A model generated the notes under the pieces. The model was not told where the DNA came from and made no database searches. It saw nothing but the letters and a program-made list of their open reading frames with translations. Positions 43,969-51,851 of a DNA stretch of 64,000 bases are shown piece after piece. The first letter of the stretch is position 1. The number at the start of each line of letters is the position of its first letter. The position numbers and the translations under genes were made by a program. Source of the stretch: Acidobacteriota bacterium (GTDB lineage: Bacteria > Acidobacteriota > Blastocatellia > Chloracidobacteriales > JADJPF01); NCBI GenBank assembly GCA_016213785.1, contig JACQZQ010000092.1, positions 95,471-159,470 of the forward strand, read 5' to 3'.

Positions 43969-44490
43969 ATGTCTTATATTCTTACGTATAAAGGGAAGCA
44001 TCCTAAAATAGACTCTACGGTTTTTGTTGCTCCTAATGCAACAATAATTGGAGATGTAGAAATAGGCGCACATAGTAGCGTTTGGTTTAACAGTGTTATT
44101 CGTGGTGATGTTTATTATATCCGAATTGGTGAAAACACTAATATTCAAGATGGATCAATAATTCATGTTACTACAGACACTTACCCTACAATTATTGGTA
44201 ATTCAGTAATTATGGGACATGGAGTTGTTGCACATGGTTGTACTATTGGTAATGGTGCATTAATTGGAATGGGAGCAATTCTTTTAGATGACAGCGAAAT
44301 AGGCGAGCAGGCTTTAGTTGCTGCTGGTTCGCTTATAACAATGGGAATGAAAGTTCCACCGCGTACTTTAGTTGCAGGTTCACCAGCAAAAGTTAAACGT
44401 GAGCTTACAACTGAAGAACTAGCCAGAATAGAAGAAAACTGGCGACACTACGTAGACCTTAAAAATGATTATTTAGAGATAAAACTATAA
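43969..44490 (+). CDS. Gamma-carbonic anhydrase-like left-handed beta-helix protein
   Basis: 173 aa built of hexapeptide repeats (for example IIGDVEIGAHSSVWFNSVIRGDV and IIGNSVIMGHGVVAHGCTIGNGAL). The three metal His of the gamma-class are present in SIIHVTTD and MGHGVVAHGC. Members of this size (YrdA/PaaY-like) form trimers and bind zinc, with carbonic anhydrase activity proven only for some. It is the first gene of an overlapping pair with hisS. Confidence 0.9.
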   Translation: MSYILTYKGKHPKIDSTVFVAPNATIIGDVEIGAHSSVWFNSVIRGDVYYIRIGENTNIQDGSIIHVTTDTYPTIIGNSVIMGHGVVAHGCTIGNGALIGMGAILLDDSEIGEQALVAAGSLITMGMKVPPRTLVAGSPAKVKRELTTEELARIEENWRHYVDLKNDYLEIKL

Positions 44491-45803
44491 TGAGTAAACA
44501 ACAAGTTAAACAAATTAGAACAGTTAAACACACTCGTGATATTTTGCCTAGAGATTTTACTAGTGATACATCTGCACAGTCACATAAGTTTCAGTATATA
44601 GAATCTGTGGCTAGAGAAGCTTTTCGCCGTTATGGATTTCAAGAAATCCGTACTCCTATCTTTGAATATACAGAACTTTTTGCTCGTGGAGTTGGAGAGG
44701 AAACAGACATTGTTTCTAAGGAAATGTACACATGGCGAGATTTAGGAGCTAATAATACTCCTGGAGCAGGCGATAGCCTAACTCTAAGACCAGAAAATAC
44801 TGCACCAGTAATTCGCTCTTATATTCAACATCAAATGTGGCAACAGAGCGATTTAGCAAAACTATTTTATATTGGGCCACAATTTCGCCGTGAGCGAGGT
44901 CAAAAAGGCCGTTTTCGCCAGTTCTATCAAATTGGTGTAGAAATAATTGGTAAAAGCGATAATCCAGCCATTGAAGCAGAAGTTATTGAAATGCTAGATT
45001 GGATATTAAAAGAATTAAAAATACTTAATACAACTCTCTCTATAAATTCTGTAGGCTGTCCAAAATGTCGTCCACAATTTAATGAAATGCTTAAAAAAGA
45101 AATTGAGCCGCGTTTGGTAAATATGTGTGGAGACTGTAATCATCGTTATGAAACCAATATTTTAAGAGTACTTGATTGTAAACGAGATACTGAAATTGTT
45201 GCTCAACTTCCTTCAATCCAAGACCTACTTTGTGAAGAGTGTAGGGCGCATTTTGCTGAGTTTTGTCGTCATTTAGACAAACGTAAGCTTAAGTATCAAG
45301 TTGATCCTAAACTAGTTAGAGGGCTAGACTACTATACAAGAACAGCTTTTGAGGTTTTAACTACAAGTGATGATTTAGGTTCTCAAAATGCTTTGCTTGG
45401 AGGAGGGCGTTATGATGGACTCTCAGAGAGTTTAGGCGGGCCACCTTCAAAAGGCTTTGGTTTTGCTCTAGGACTAGATCGTTTTGTAATGTCTTTACCT
45501 GAAGAAGTATCTGATCCTAGTATCCCTAAAGTTTTTCTTGCACACTTAGGAAAAGAAGCTTTTGAGTTTTCCTTGATCCTAGCAGGTTGCTTACGTAAAG
45601 TAGGAGTTAGTTGTGCAATGGATTTTGAGATGCGTAGCTTAAAGAATACTATGAAGTTAGCAGATCGCTCTAAAGCACGCTATACAATAATTATTGGTGA
45701 AGAGGAACTTACTAAAGGTAGATTTGTCCTTAGAGATATGGTTACTCGTGAGCAGTTAGAGCTTACTGAAGCAGAACTACTAGAAAAACTTAAGGCTAAC
45801 TAG
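44490..45803 (+). CDS. hisS: Histidyl-tRNA synthetase
   Basis: 437 aa class II synthetase. Motif 1 region EAFRRYGFQEIRTPIFEYTELF; motif 2 FRRERGQKGRFRQFYQIGVE; the His-specific LVRGLDYYTRTAFEV; motif 3 GGGRYDGLSESLGG and PSKGFGFALGLDR. The C-terminal anticodon-binding domain spans about 335-437. The ATG overlaps the previous stop (TAATG), so translation is coupled. Confidence 0.97.
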   Translation: MSKQQVKQIRTVKHTRDILPRDFTSDTSAQSHKFQYIESVAREAFRRYGFQEIRTPIFEYTELFARGVGEETDIVSKEMYTWRDLGANNTPGAGDSLTLRPENTAPVIRSYIQHQMWQQSDLAKLFYIGPQFRRERGQKGRFRQFYQIGVEIIGKSDNPAIEAEVIEMLDWILKELKILNTTLSINSVGCPKCRPQFNEMLKKEIEPRLVNMCGDCNHRYETNILRVLDCKRDTEIVAQLPSIQDLLCEECRAHFAEFCRHLDKRKLKYQVDPKLVRGLDYYTRTAFEVLTTSDDLGSQNALLGGGRYDGLSESLGGPPSKGFGFALGLDRFVMSLPEEVSDPSIPKVFLAHLGKEAFEFSLILAGCLRKVGVSCAMDFEMRSLKNTMKLADRSKARYTIIIGEEELTKGRFVLRDMVTREQLELTEAELLEKLKAN

Positions 45804-45839
45804 CTAAATAAACGATATAGCAAAGTTTTTGGGGAAATC

Positions 45840-46409
45840 ATGTCTACTAACCGAAAAAAACTTTACTCAATTGAAGAATATTTTGAAATAGAGAAAGCTT
45901 CAGACATAAAGCATGAATATGTTTTTGGTGAAATTTTCGCTATGTCTGGAGCTAGCCCTAATCATAATCGTATAAGTGGATCTATCTATTTACAGTTAGA
46001 GCAACAGCTTTTAGATAGTACTTGTGAAGCTTTTATTACTGATTTGCGCACTAGAACACATCAGCAAATCTATAAATATCCTGATGTTGTTGTAGCCTGT
46101 GAACCAAGATTTAACACTATTAGAGGGTTAGAGAGCTTAATAAACCCTATTTTAATAGTAGAAGTACTATCACATAGTACAGAAAATTTTGACCGAGAAG
46201 GTAAATTCCAAGAATATCAACAAATTGATAGTCTTAGGTATTATTTATTAGTAGCACAGAATGAAATTTTTGCTACTTTATTAACTAGGGAAGATAATAA
46301 TATTTGGACACATCAGAGTTTTAGCAACTTAGAGGATATTATAGCGTTACCTGCTATTAACTGTAGATTAACTATGAGGCGGACTTATTTAAGAGTTCAG
46401 TTTGAATAA
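45840..46409 (+). CDS. Uma2-family (DUF820) putative endonuclease
   Basis: 189 aa with the PD-(D/E)xK-type core of the Uma2 family. KHEYVFGEIFAMSGASPNHNRISGSI is the N-terminal signature. DLRTRTHQQIYKYPDVVVAC holds the active-site Asp, followed by the acidic-strand motif PILIVEVLSHSTENFDREGKFQEYQQIDSLRYYLLV. These genes are widespread and often multicopy in cyanobacteria, Acidobacteriota and Chloroflexi; cellular role unclear. It sits alone between two housekeeping genes. Confidence 0.88.
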   Translation: MSTNRKKLYSIEEYFEIEKASDIKHEYVFGEIFAMSGASPNHNRISGSIYLQLEQQLLDSTCEAFITDLRTRTHQQIYKYPDVVVACEPRFNTIRGLESLINPILIVEVLSHSTENFDREGKFQEYQQIDSLRYYLLVAQNEIFATLLTREDNNIWTHQSFSNLEDIIALPAINCRLTMRRTYLRVQFE

Positions 46410-46421
46410 GGAGTTAAAGTT

Positions 46422-46793
46422 ATGTCAAATATGGTTGAATATGGTAGGGAAATGAAACCAACTTTTGGACACATAATCCGTATTTGGTGGGCTTATAGTT
46501 GGAGAGCTTTTCTTTTTGCTTTAGTTGGCGGACTTGCTATTGGCTTTGGATTAAGTATTATCCTACCTCCTATCTTTGCACAAATATTAGGTATTTTTGC
46601 AGGAATTGTAGTTGCCTTTATTAGCCAACTAGTTGCATTTAGAGCAATTATTGGAACAAACCTTAATGGGTTTCGCTTAGCTGTACTTCAAGATACTCCT
46701 AAGACTGAAAAAGCTAGACTTAATAGCAATGCTGAGCCTACTGATAAAATGATTAAGGCTATGAGAGAGCTTTCTGAGCTATCTAAAAAATAG
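46422..46793 (+). CDS. Small membrane protein, unknown
   Basis: 123 aa with two hydrophobic helices (FLFALVGGLAIGFGLSIILPPIF and ILGIFAGIVVAFISQLVAFRAIIG) and a soluble, charged C-terminal tail of about 45 residues. No motif recognised. AGGAG lies in front of the ATG. It is 12 bases downstream of the Uma2 gene. Confidence 0.65.
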   Translation: MSNMVEYGREMKPTFGHIIRIWWAYSWRAFLFALVGGLAIGFGLSIILPPIFAQILGIFAGIVVAFISQLVAFRAIIGTNLNGFRLAVLQDTPKTEKARLNSNAEPTDKMIKAMRELSELSKK

Positions 46794-46855
46794 CCTAAGT
46801 TGTATGCCTATATTTTAGTATTTATTTACTTTATTTTTATATATTTAGGAAACTT

Positions 46856-48652
46856 ATGTTAGACAATTTAGGAAATGTAAAAAGAACACATCGAGCAGGT
46901 GAACTTAGAATAGAACACGTAGGTCAAGAAGTAGTTTTAATGGGTTGGGTTAATGCACGTAGAGATTTTGGCCCACTTACTTTTATTGATATTCGTGACC
47001 GTGAAGGTGTGACACAAGTTGTTTTTAATGAAGAACTTTTTGCTGAGGCACATGCTAAAGCTAAAAGACTACGTTCTGAGTTTGTATTTGCTGTTCGTGG
47101 CAAGGTCATTAAACGTACAGATGAAACAATTAATAGCAATATTAATACAGGTGAAATAGAAGTAGTCGCTGAAGAAGTGCTACTTCTAAATGAAGCAAAA
47201 ACACCTCCTTTTGAAATAAGCTCTGCAAACTTACCTAGCGAAGATACTCGCTTAGAATATCGTTATATTGATTTAAGAAGACAAAAAATGCAGGACAATT
47301 TAAGGTTACGTCATAGAATTACTACAACTGTACGTAACTACTTGGATAGAGAAGGCTTTTTTGAAATTGAAACACCTATTTTAACTAAATCTACCCCTGA
47401 GGGTGCAAGAGATTATCTTGTTCCAAGCCGCTTAAATGCAGGTGAATTTTATGCTCTACCTCAATCACCACAACTATTTAAGCAAATTTTAATGATTTCT
47501 GGTTATGATCGTTATTATCAAATAGCTCGTTGTTTTCGTGATGAAGACTTAAGAGCAGATCGCCAGCCAGAGTTTACTCAAATTGACTTAGAAATGTCCT
47601 TTGTTCAACCTGAGGATGTTTTTAACTTAATTGAACCTATGATTGTAGAAGTTTTTGCTCTAAAAGGTATAGAAGTCCCACGTCCTTTTCCTCGTTTGAG
47701 TTATCAAGAAGCAATGTCTCGTTTTGGGTCAGATAAACCTGATACTCGTTTTGGGATGGAATTTGTTGATTTTAGTGCTCAAGTTATGGAAAGTGGTTTT
47801 GCTCCATTTGTTCAAATACTAGAAAAAGGTGGATGGATAAAGGGGATTGTCTTAACAGACGGTGCAAAGTATGGCCGTAACCAAATAGATAACTTAACTG
47901 CTTTTGTACGTGAAAAATATAAAGCCTCTGGACTTGCTTGGATTAAATTAAGCGAAACAGGCGAACTAACTTCATCTTTACTTAAAAACTTTGGAGAAGA
48001 TCGCTTAAGAACAATGGCTGAGAGTGCTCAAGCTAAAAAAGGCGATCTAGTTTGTATTATTGCTGGTACTATGGATCTAGTTGGATCAGCACTAGGAGGG
48101 TTAAGAATAGAGCTTGCTAAACGTGAAAACCTAATTGATTCAACAAAATATAATTTCCTTTGGGTCACAAACTTCCCTATGTTTGAATATCATGAAGAAG
48201 ATAAACGCTGGTATGCAATGCACCATCCTTTTACTTCTCCTAGAGATGAAGACTTAAGTAAACTATCAGAAGATAGCGCTAAAACAGGTGAAGTTTTAGC
48301 TAAAGCTTACGACCTAGTACTTAATGGGACTGAATTAGGTGGAGGCTCGATTCGTATTCATCGCCCAGATGTACAAAAGGATATTTTCCGTATTTTAGGG
48401 TTTTCTGATGAAGAAGCTAGAAGGCGCTTTGGGTTTTTCCTAGATGCTCTTGCTTATGGAACACCACCACATGGTGGAATAGCTTTAGGTTTAGATAGAC
48501 TAGTAGCACTTTTAGCAGGAGAGAGTTCTATTAGAGAAGTAATAGCCTTTCCAAAAACTGCTAGTGCGTCTTGTTTAATGACTAAATCACCTAGTGATGT
48601 ATCTAAAGAGCAATTAAAAGAATTGCATATAAAAATAGATACAAATTCCTAA
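46856..48652 (+). CDS. aspS: Aspartyl-tRNA synthetase (AspRS)
   Basis: 598 aa, the bacterial type with the GAD insertion. The N-terminal OB-fold has VVLMGWVNARRDFGPLTFIDIRDREGVTQ. Motif 2 is CFRDEDLRADRQPEFTQIDLEMSF and motif 3 is HGGIALGLDRLVALLAG, followed by REVIAFPKT. AAACTT separates a weak AGGA from the ATG. Whether it also charges tRNA-Asn depends on the presence of GatCAB elsewhere. Confidence 0.97.
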   Translation: MLDNLGNVKRTHRAGELRIEHVGQEVVLMGWVNARRDFGPLTFIDIRDREGVTQVVFNEELFAEAHAKAKRLRSEFVFAVRGKVIKRTDETINSNINTGEIEVVAEEVLLLNEAKTPPFEISSANLPSEDTRLEYRYIDLRRQKMQDNLRLRHRITTTVRNYLDREGFFEIETPILTKSTPEGARDYLVPSRLNAGEFYALPQSPQLFKQILMISGYDRYYQIARCFRDEDLRADRQPEFTQIDLEMSFVQPEDVFNLIEPMIVEVFALKGIEVPRPFPRLSYQEAMSRFGSDKPDTRFGMEFVDFSAQVMESGFAPFVQILEKGGWIKGIVLTDGAKYGRNQIDNLTAFVREKYKASGLAWIKLSETGELTSSLLKNFGEDRLRTMAESAQAKKGDLVCIIAGTMDLVGSALGGLRIELAKRENLIDSTKYNFLWVTNFPMFEYHEEDKRWYAMHHPFTSPRDEDLSKLSEDSAKTGEVLAKAYDLVLNGTELGGGSIRIHRPDVQKDIFRILGFSDEEARRRFGFFLDALAYGTPPHGGIALGLDRLVALLAGESSIREVIAFPKTASASCLMTKSPSDVSKEQLKELHIKIDTNS

Positions 48653-48672
48653 AATTTAGAGAAAGCTTACTT

Positions 48673-48716
48673 GCAAAATCTTGATTGGCAGAGGCTTGCA
48701 CCTTTCAAGATTTTGC
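48673..48716 (+). terminator. Hairpin after aspS
   Basis: GCAAAATCTTGA (48673-48684) pairs with TCAAGATTTTGC (48705-48716) across a 20-base loop, 20 bases after the stop. No T-run follows, so strength is uncertain. Confidence 0.4.
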
Positions 48717-48808
48717 CTTAAAATTCCTTTACACTTATCGCACTTAAAGCATCAAACAATCCGCAATTTAGTAAACTAAATACAAATTGATTTAGGGGAA
48801 AATTATCT

Positions 48809-49555
48809 ATGATAATCAAAAAGCGATTGCCAATCCTTATAGTAGCAATAGTATGTATTTTTGCTATTGGTGGTAGCGGTTGTGCTACTAAAAAATATGT
48901 ACGCCAAACTGTAAATGAAAGAGTAACCCCGCTTGAAGGCCGTACTCAAGAGCTTGAAGAAACCGTTAGACGTAATACAGGAGATATTAAATCTTTAGAT
49001 GAGCGCTTAACTAAAGAAATTGCGGGAGTTGACGCTAAAGCAGATAGAGCACAACAATCGGCTGATGCTGCTAACCAAAATGCTTTGGTTGCAAAAAATG
49101 CTGCTGATGCTGCTGCCAACCGTGCTGAAGAAGTTAATACTAATGTTGAAAATTTACGTAGCAATTTAGATAAATATACTTTATTGACTACGGTTTCTGT
49201 TAGATTTAAGACTAATCAAGCTGAACTTGATGATGAAGATAAAGCTGAACTTGATAGACTTGCTCTAGAAGCTAAAAATCATCAAGGCTATATCCTTGAA
49301 ATTCAAGGCTTTACAGACTCAAGAGGCGGTGCGGCTAGAAATGATGCCCTTAGTGATAGACGTGCTGAAGCTGTAAAACGCTATTTGGCTAAACAACACG
49401 AAATTCCTCTATTTAAGATGTCTATTGCTGGCTTAGGTAAACTTACAGAAGAAGTACGCACAAGAGAGTCCCTAGCAGAAAATCGTAGGGTAGATGTTCG
49501 TTTACTTGTAAATAATGCTGTAACACCTAGCTCGCTTAAAAGTGCTCCAAACTAA
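48809..49555 (+). CDS. OmpA-family lipoprotein
   Basis: 248 aa. The lipoprotein signal ends in a lipobox-like GGSGC (Cys at about residue 26). An Ala/Asn/Glu-rich coiled coil (about 35-125, heptads such as RAQQSADAANQNALVAKNAADAA) leads to an OmpA peptidoglycan-binding domain: TTVSVRFKTNQAELDDEDKAEL, GFTDSRGGAARNDALSDRRAEAV and RRVDVRLLVNN. It probably tethers the outer membrane to the peptidoglycan. Confidence 0.92.
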   Translation: MIIKKRLPILIVAIVCIFAIGGSGCATKKYVRQTVNERVTPLEGRTQELEETVRRNTGDIKSLDERLTKEIAGVDAKADRAQQSADAANQNALVAKNAADAAANRAEEVNTNVENLRSNLDKYTLLTTVSVRFKTNQAELDDEDKAELDRLALEAKNHQGYILEIQGFTDSRGGAARNDALSDRRAEAVKRYLAKQHEIPLFKMSIAGLGKLTEEVRTRESLAENRRVDVRLLVNNAVTPSSLKSAPN

Positions 49556-49582
49556 AAAGCTATCAAAAAAGTTTTAACCCTC

Positions 49583-49612
49583 TAGCGCGAAATAAATTGC
49601 TATTTCGCGCTA
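49583..49612 (+). terminator. GC-rich hairpin after the OmpA lipoprotein gene
   Basis: TAGCGCGAAATA (49583-49594) pairs perfectly with TATTTCGCGCTA (49601-49612), loop of 6. It lies 28 bases after the stop. It stands out from its AT-rich surroundings but lacks an immediate T-run. Confidence 0.5.
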
Positions 49613-49831
49613 CTATCTCGCATCTCTGTTTATCCTTTTATATTTCTAGCCCAATAAACTCCTAACTTTTTTAACCTTAAAGAGTGGTAAAGCTTTTTCT
49701 AAAAACCCTTAGGCTCTATAAATATAAAATTTATAAGCGAAATATTCTTGATATTTTGCATACATTTTACTTATATTATAAGTTAGTTTTCTAAAAACTT
49801 AACTTTTTAATTTTACAAAGGATTACAATAC

Positions 49832-50302
49832 ATGGATTTAACACAAATTAAGGATAGGCTAATAGGAGAATGGACAGGCAATAATTTATTAAGACTTAGC
49901 TGGGTTACGCCTTCTGACTATCATTCTTCTTCTATTTTATCAGCTTTATCTATTGCTCAAGATAAAGGTTTAATGCTCAAATACACTTGGAGTCATGAAG
50001 ACAAAGCACAAGAGGGTAGTGTTATGTTTGCCTATGATGGTAAAGATAAGGAAAAACCTATAAGTGCTGCTTGGATGGATTCTTGGCATATGAGCGATAA
50101 AATTATGTTTTGCCAAGGTAAAATTACGGATCAAGGAATTGATATTTGTGGAAGCTATCAAGCTCCTCCTGGCCCTGATTGGGGCTGGCGTATTTTATTT
50201 AACTGCTTTTCTGATAATGAGTTAGAAATGCTAATGTATAATATTACCCCTGAGGGTGAGGAAGATTTAGCTGTTAAGGCAGATTATAAGCGCTTAAGAT
50301 AG
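49832..50302 (+). CDS. DUF1579-like small protein
   Basis: 156 aa, no signal peptide. The beta-rich pattern (IGEWTGNNLLRLSW, GLMLKYTWSHE, GSVMFAYDGKDKEKPISAAWMDSWHMSDKIM) resembles DUF1579-type, lipocalin-like domains of unknown function. Assignment is by pattern only. Confidence 0.6.
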   Translation: MDLTQIKDRLIGEWTGNNLLRLSWVTPSDYHSSSILSALSIAQDKGLMLKYTWSHEDKAQEGSVMFAYDGKDKEKPISAAWMDSWHMSDKIMFCQGKITDQGIDICGSYQAPPGPDWGWRILFNCFSDNELEMLMYNITPEGEEDLAVKADYKRLR

Positions 50303-50415
50303 TTTCCTTAAAAACTACCAAAGAAAATGCTAGAAATAATAGCTCTATTAAAAATAAGGTTAAAAGCTAGGAGCTTAAGTCATTAGTTTTTAACCTTAAG
50401 TATTAAAAATAGTTT

Positions 50416-50955
50416 ATGGAAAAAATAAAATATGCACGTTTTGAATATGAAAGAAGGTTTTTAGTTCAACAAGAAACTAATTGGAGGGAGTTTGTTGAAA
50501 AATATTCAAAAACTTTTCTAGATAAATACATTAAAGATTCAAGGCTTCGTCTTAGGATACTTAAAGACTCTGAAGGTGATAAAGAGCTTATTAAATTAAC
50601 AAAAAAGTATGAGTCTAATAGTCCTTATTTTCAACAAATTACCACTATTTTACTCTCTAGAAATGAGTATAGTCTTTTTAATAGTTTGGAAGGTTATTCT
50701 TTAAGAAAAACTCGCTATTATCACAATTTTAATAATCAAATATTTGCAATAGATGTTTTTCAAGATGAGCTAGAGGGTTTAATTTTATGTGAGGTTGAAG
50801 CAAATAGTCTTGAAGAACTAATGTCAATATTCCCCCCTTTTTATGTAAAAAAAGAAGTTACATCCGATTTATTTTTTACAGGCGGAAAGCTTTCTCAAAT
50901 AAAAAGAAGAGACTTATTAGATAAACTATCTATTTATAAAGTAGATAGTATTTAG
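50416..50955 (+). CDS. CYTH-domain (triphosphate tunnel) protein
   Basis: 179 aa. The N-terminal EYERRFLV replaces the usual ExExK strand. Repeated charged strands (DSRLRLRILKD, KELIKLTKKYE, YSLRKTRYYHNF, FAIDVFQDELEGLILCEVEA) fit the eight-stranded tunnel that binds triphosphates with metal ions. Possible activities include inorganic triphosphatase or thiamine-triphosphatase. The Lys of ExExK is replaced, so substrate handling may differ. Confidence 0.78.
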   Translation: MEKIKYARFEYERRFLVQQETNWREFVEKYSKTFLDKYIKDSRLRLRILKDSEGDKELIKLTKKYESNSPYFQQITTILLSRNEYSLFNSLEGYSLRKTRYYHNFNNQIFAIDVFQDELEGLILCEVEANSLEELMSIFPPFYVKKEVTSDLFFTGGKLSQIKRRDLLDKLSIYKVDSI

Positions 50956-50976
50956 AGTAAAAAATTTTTCTTCTAA

Positions 50977-50996
50977 AACTGACTCCATAGTCAGTT
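50977..50996 (+). terminator. Small hairpin after the CYTH gene
   Basis: AACTGACT - CCAT - AGTCAGTT is a perfect 8-bp stem 21 bases after the stop, followed by AT-rich DNA. Weak terminator candidate. Confidence 0.4.
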
Positions 50997-51119
50997 ATTC
51001 AATTTATTAGAAATTTTCCTAGCCAACTAATCCCTTTATAATAAATCATATACAGCAATTAAATAAATTACCAGAAAGTCAAAAAAAGCTCTTGAAATTT
51101 ATTTCTTGCAATAGTAGTA

Positions 51120-51137
51120 TGAATGAAGAGTCATTCC
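51120..51137 (+). promoter_or_regulatory. FadR-type operator upstream of the beta-oxidation operon
   Basis: TGAATGA-AGAG-TCATTCC contains a perfect GAATGA / TCATTC inverted repeat. It closely matches the box of the TetR-family FadR regulators known from Bacillus (TGAATGA-N4-TCATTCA). A TATAAT lies at 51142-51147, 4 bases after it, so a bound repressor would cover the promoter. The adjacent gene is a TetR-family regulator followed by fatty-acid degradation genes. Binding is inferred from the match and context. Confidence 0.75.
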
Positions 51138-51188
51138 TTTTTATAATAGGACAGATATTAAAACCTTAATAAAAAGTGGGAAGATGGA

Positions 51189-51851
51189 ATGAACAACAGA
51201 CCTTCGTTAAATAAACCTATATCACAAGTTAATAGACCTTCGTTAAATAAACCTTTAACAGAAGTTATTGCAGCCGGGCCAACGCCTGATAAGTATGAGT
51301 CTATTTTGCTTGCAGCAATAAGAGTTTTTGCTCGTAATGGTTTTTTCAATTCTAAAGTTGCTGATGTTGCTAAGGATGCTGGGGTAGCAGATGGCACGGT
51401 CTATCTTTACTTTAAGAATAAAGAAGATTTATTAATTTCTATTTTTAATTACACAATTGATGAGGCGATAGAAAGAGCGCGTAAAGAGTTAACAACGCTT
51501 GATAGTCCTAATGAGAAGATTCTTAAATTAGCAGCATTACACCTTGATCTGATGGGGAGGGATGAGAATTTAGCAAAAGTTTTTCAAGTAGAACTTAGGC
51601 AATTAAAGTTTATGGAGCAGTTTTCTACTAGCAAACTTAGCATTTATTTTGAGTTTATTCGAACTGCCATTGAGCAGGGTCAACAGGCAGGTCTTTTCCG
51701 TACAGGGATTAACCCACAAATTGCGGCAAAAGTTCTTTATGGTGCACTAGATGAGATGGTAACTAACTGGATTTTAAGTCGAAAAGAATATAATCTATCA
51801 GATATGGCAGATCCTGTTGTTGACATCTTCTTAAATGGAGTAAAAAAATGA
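51189..51851 (+). CDS. TetR-family regulator of fatty-acid degradation (FadR-like)
   Basis: 220 aa. The TetR DNA-binding domain spans about 35-82 (YESILLAAIRVFARNGFFNSKVADVAKDAGVADGTVYLYFKNKEDLL), with an all-helical ligand domain after it. The first 28 residues contain a tandem repeat, NRPSLNKPISQV then NRPSLNKPLTEV, not seen in ordinary relatives. By analogy acyl-CoA would release it from the operator at 51120. Its stop overlaps the start of the acyl-CoA synthetase gene by 4 bases (ATGA). Confidence 0.9.
   Translation: MNNRPSLNKPISQVNRPSLNKPLTEVIAAGPTPDKYESILLAAIRVFARNGFFNSKVADVAKDAGVADGTVYLYFKNKEDLLISIFNYTIDEAIERARKELTTLDSPNEKILKLAALHLDLMGRDENLAKVFQVELRQLKFMEQFSTSKLSIYFEFIRTAIEQGQQAGLFRTGINPQIAAKVLYGALDEMVTNWILSRKEYNLSDMADPVVDIFLNGVKK

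Noticed and set aside
51231..51266. Short repeat considered as a CRISPR-like unit
   Set aside because: Only two copies, directly abutting, in frame within a gene and without spacers.
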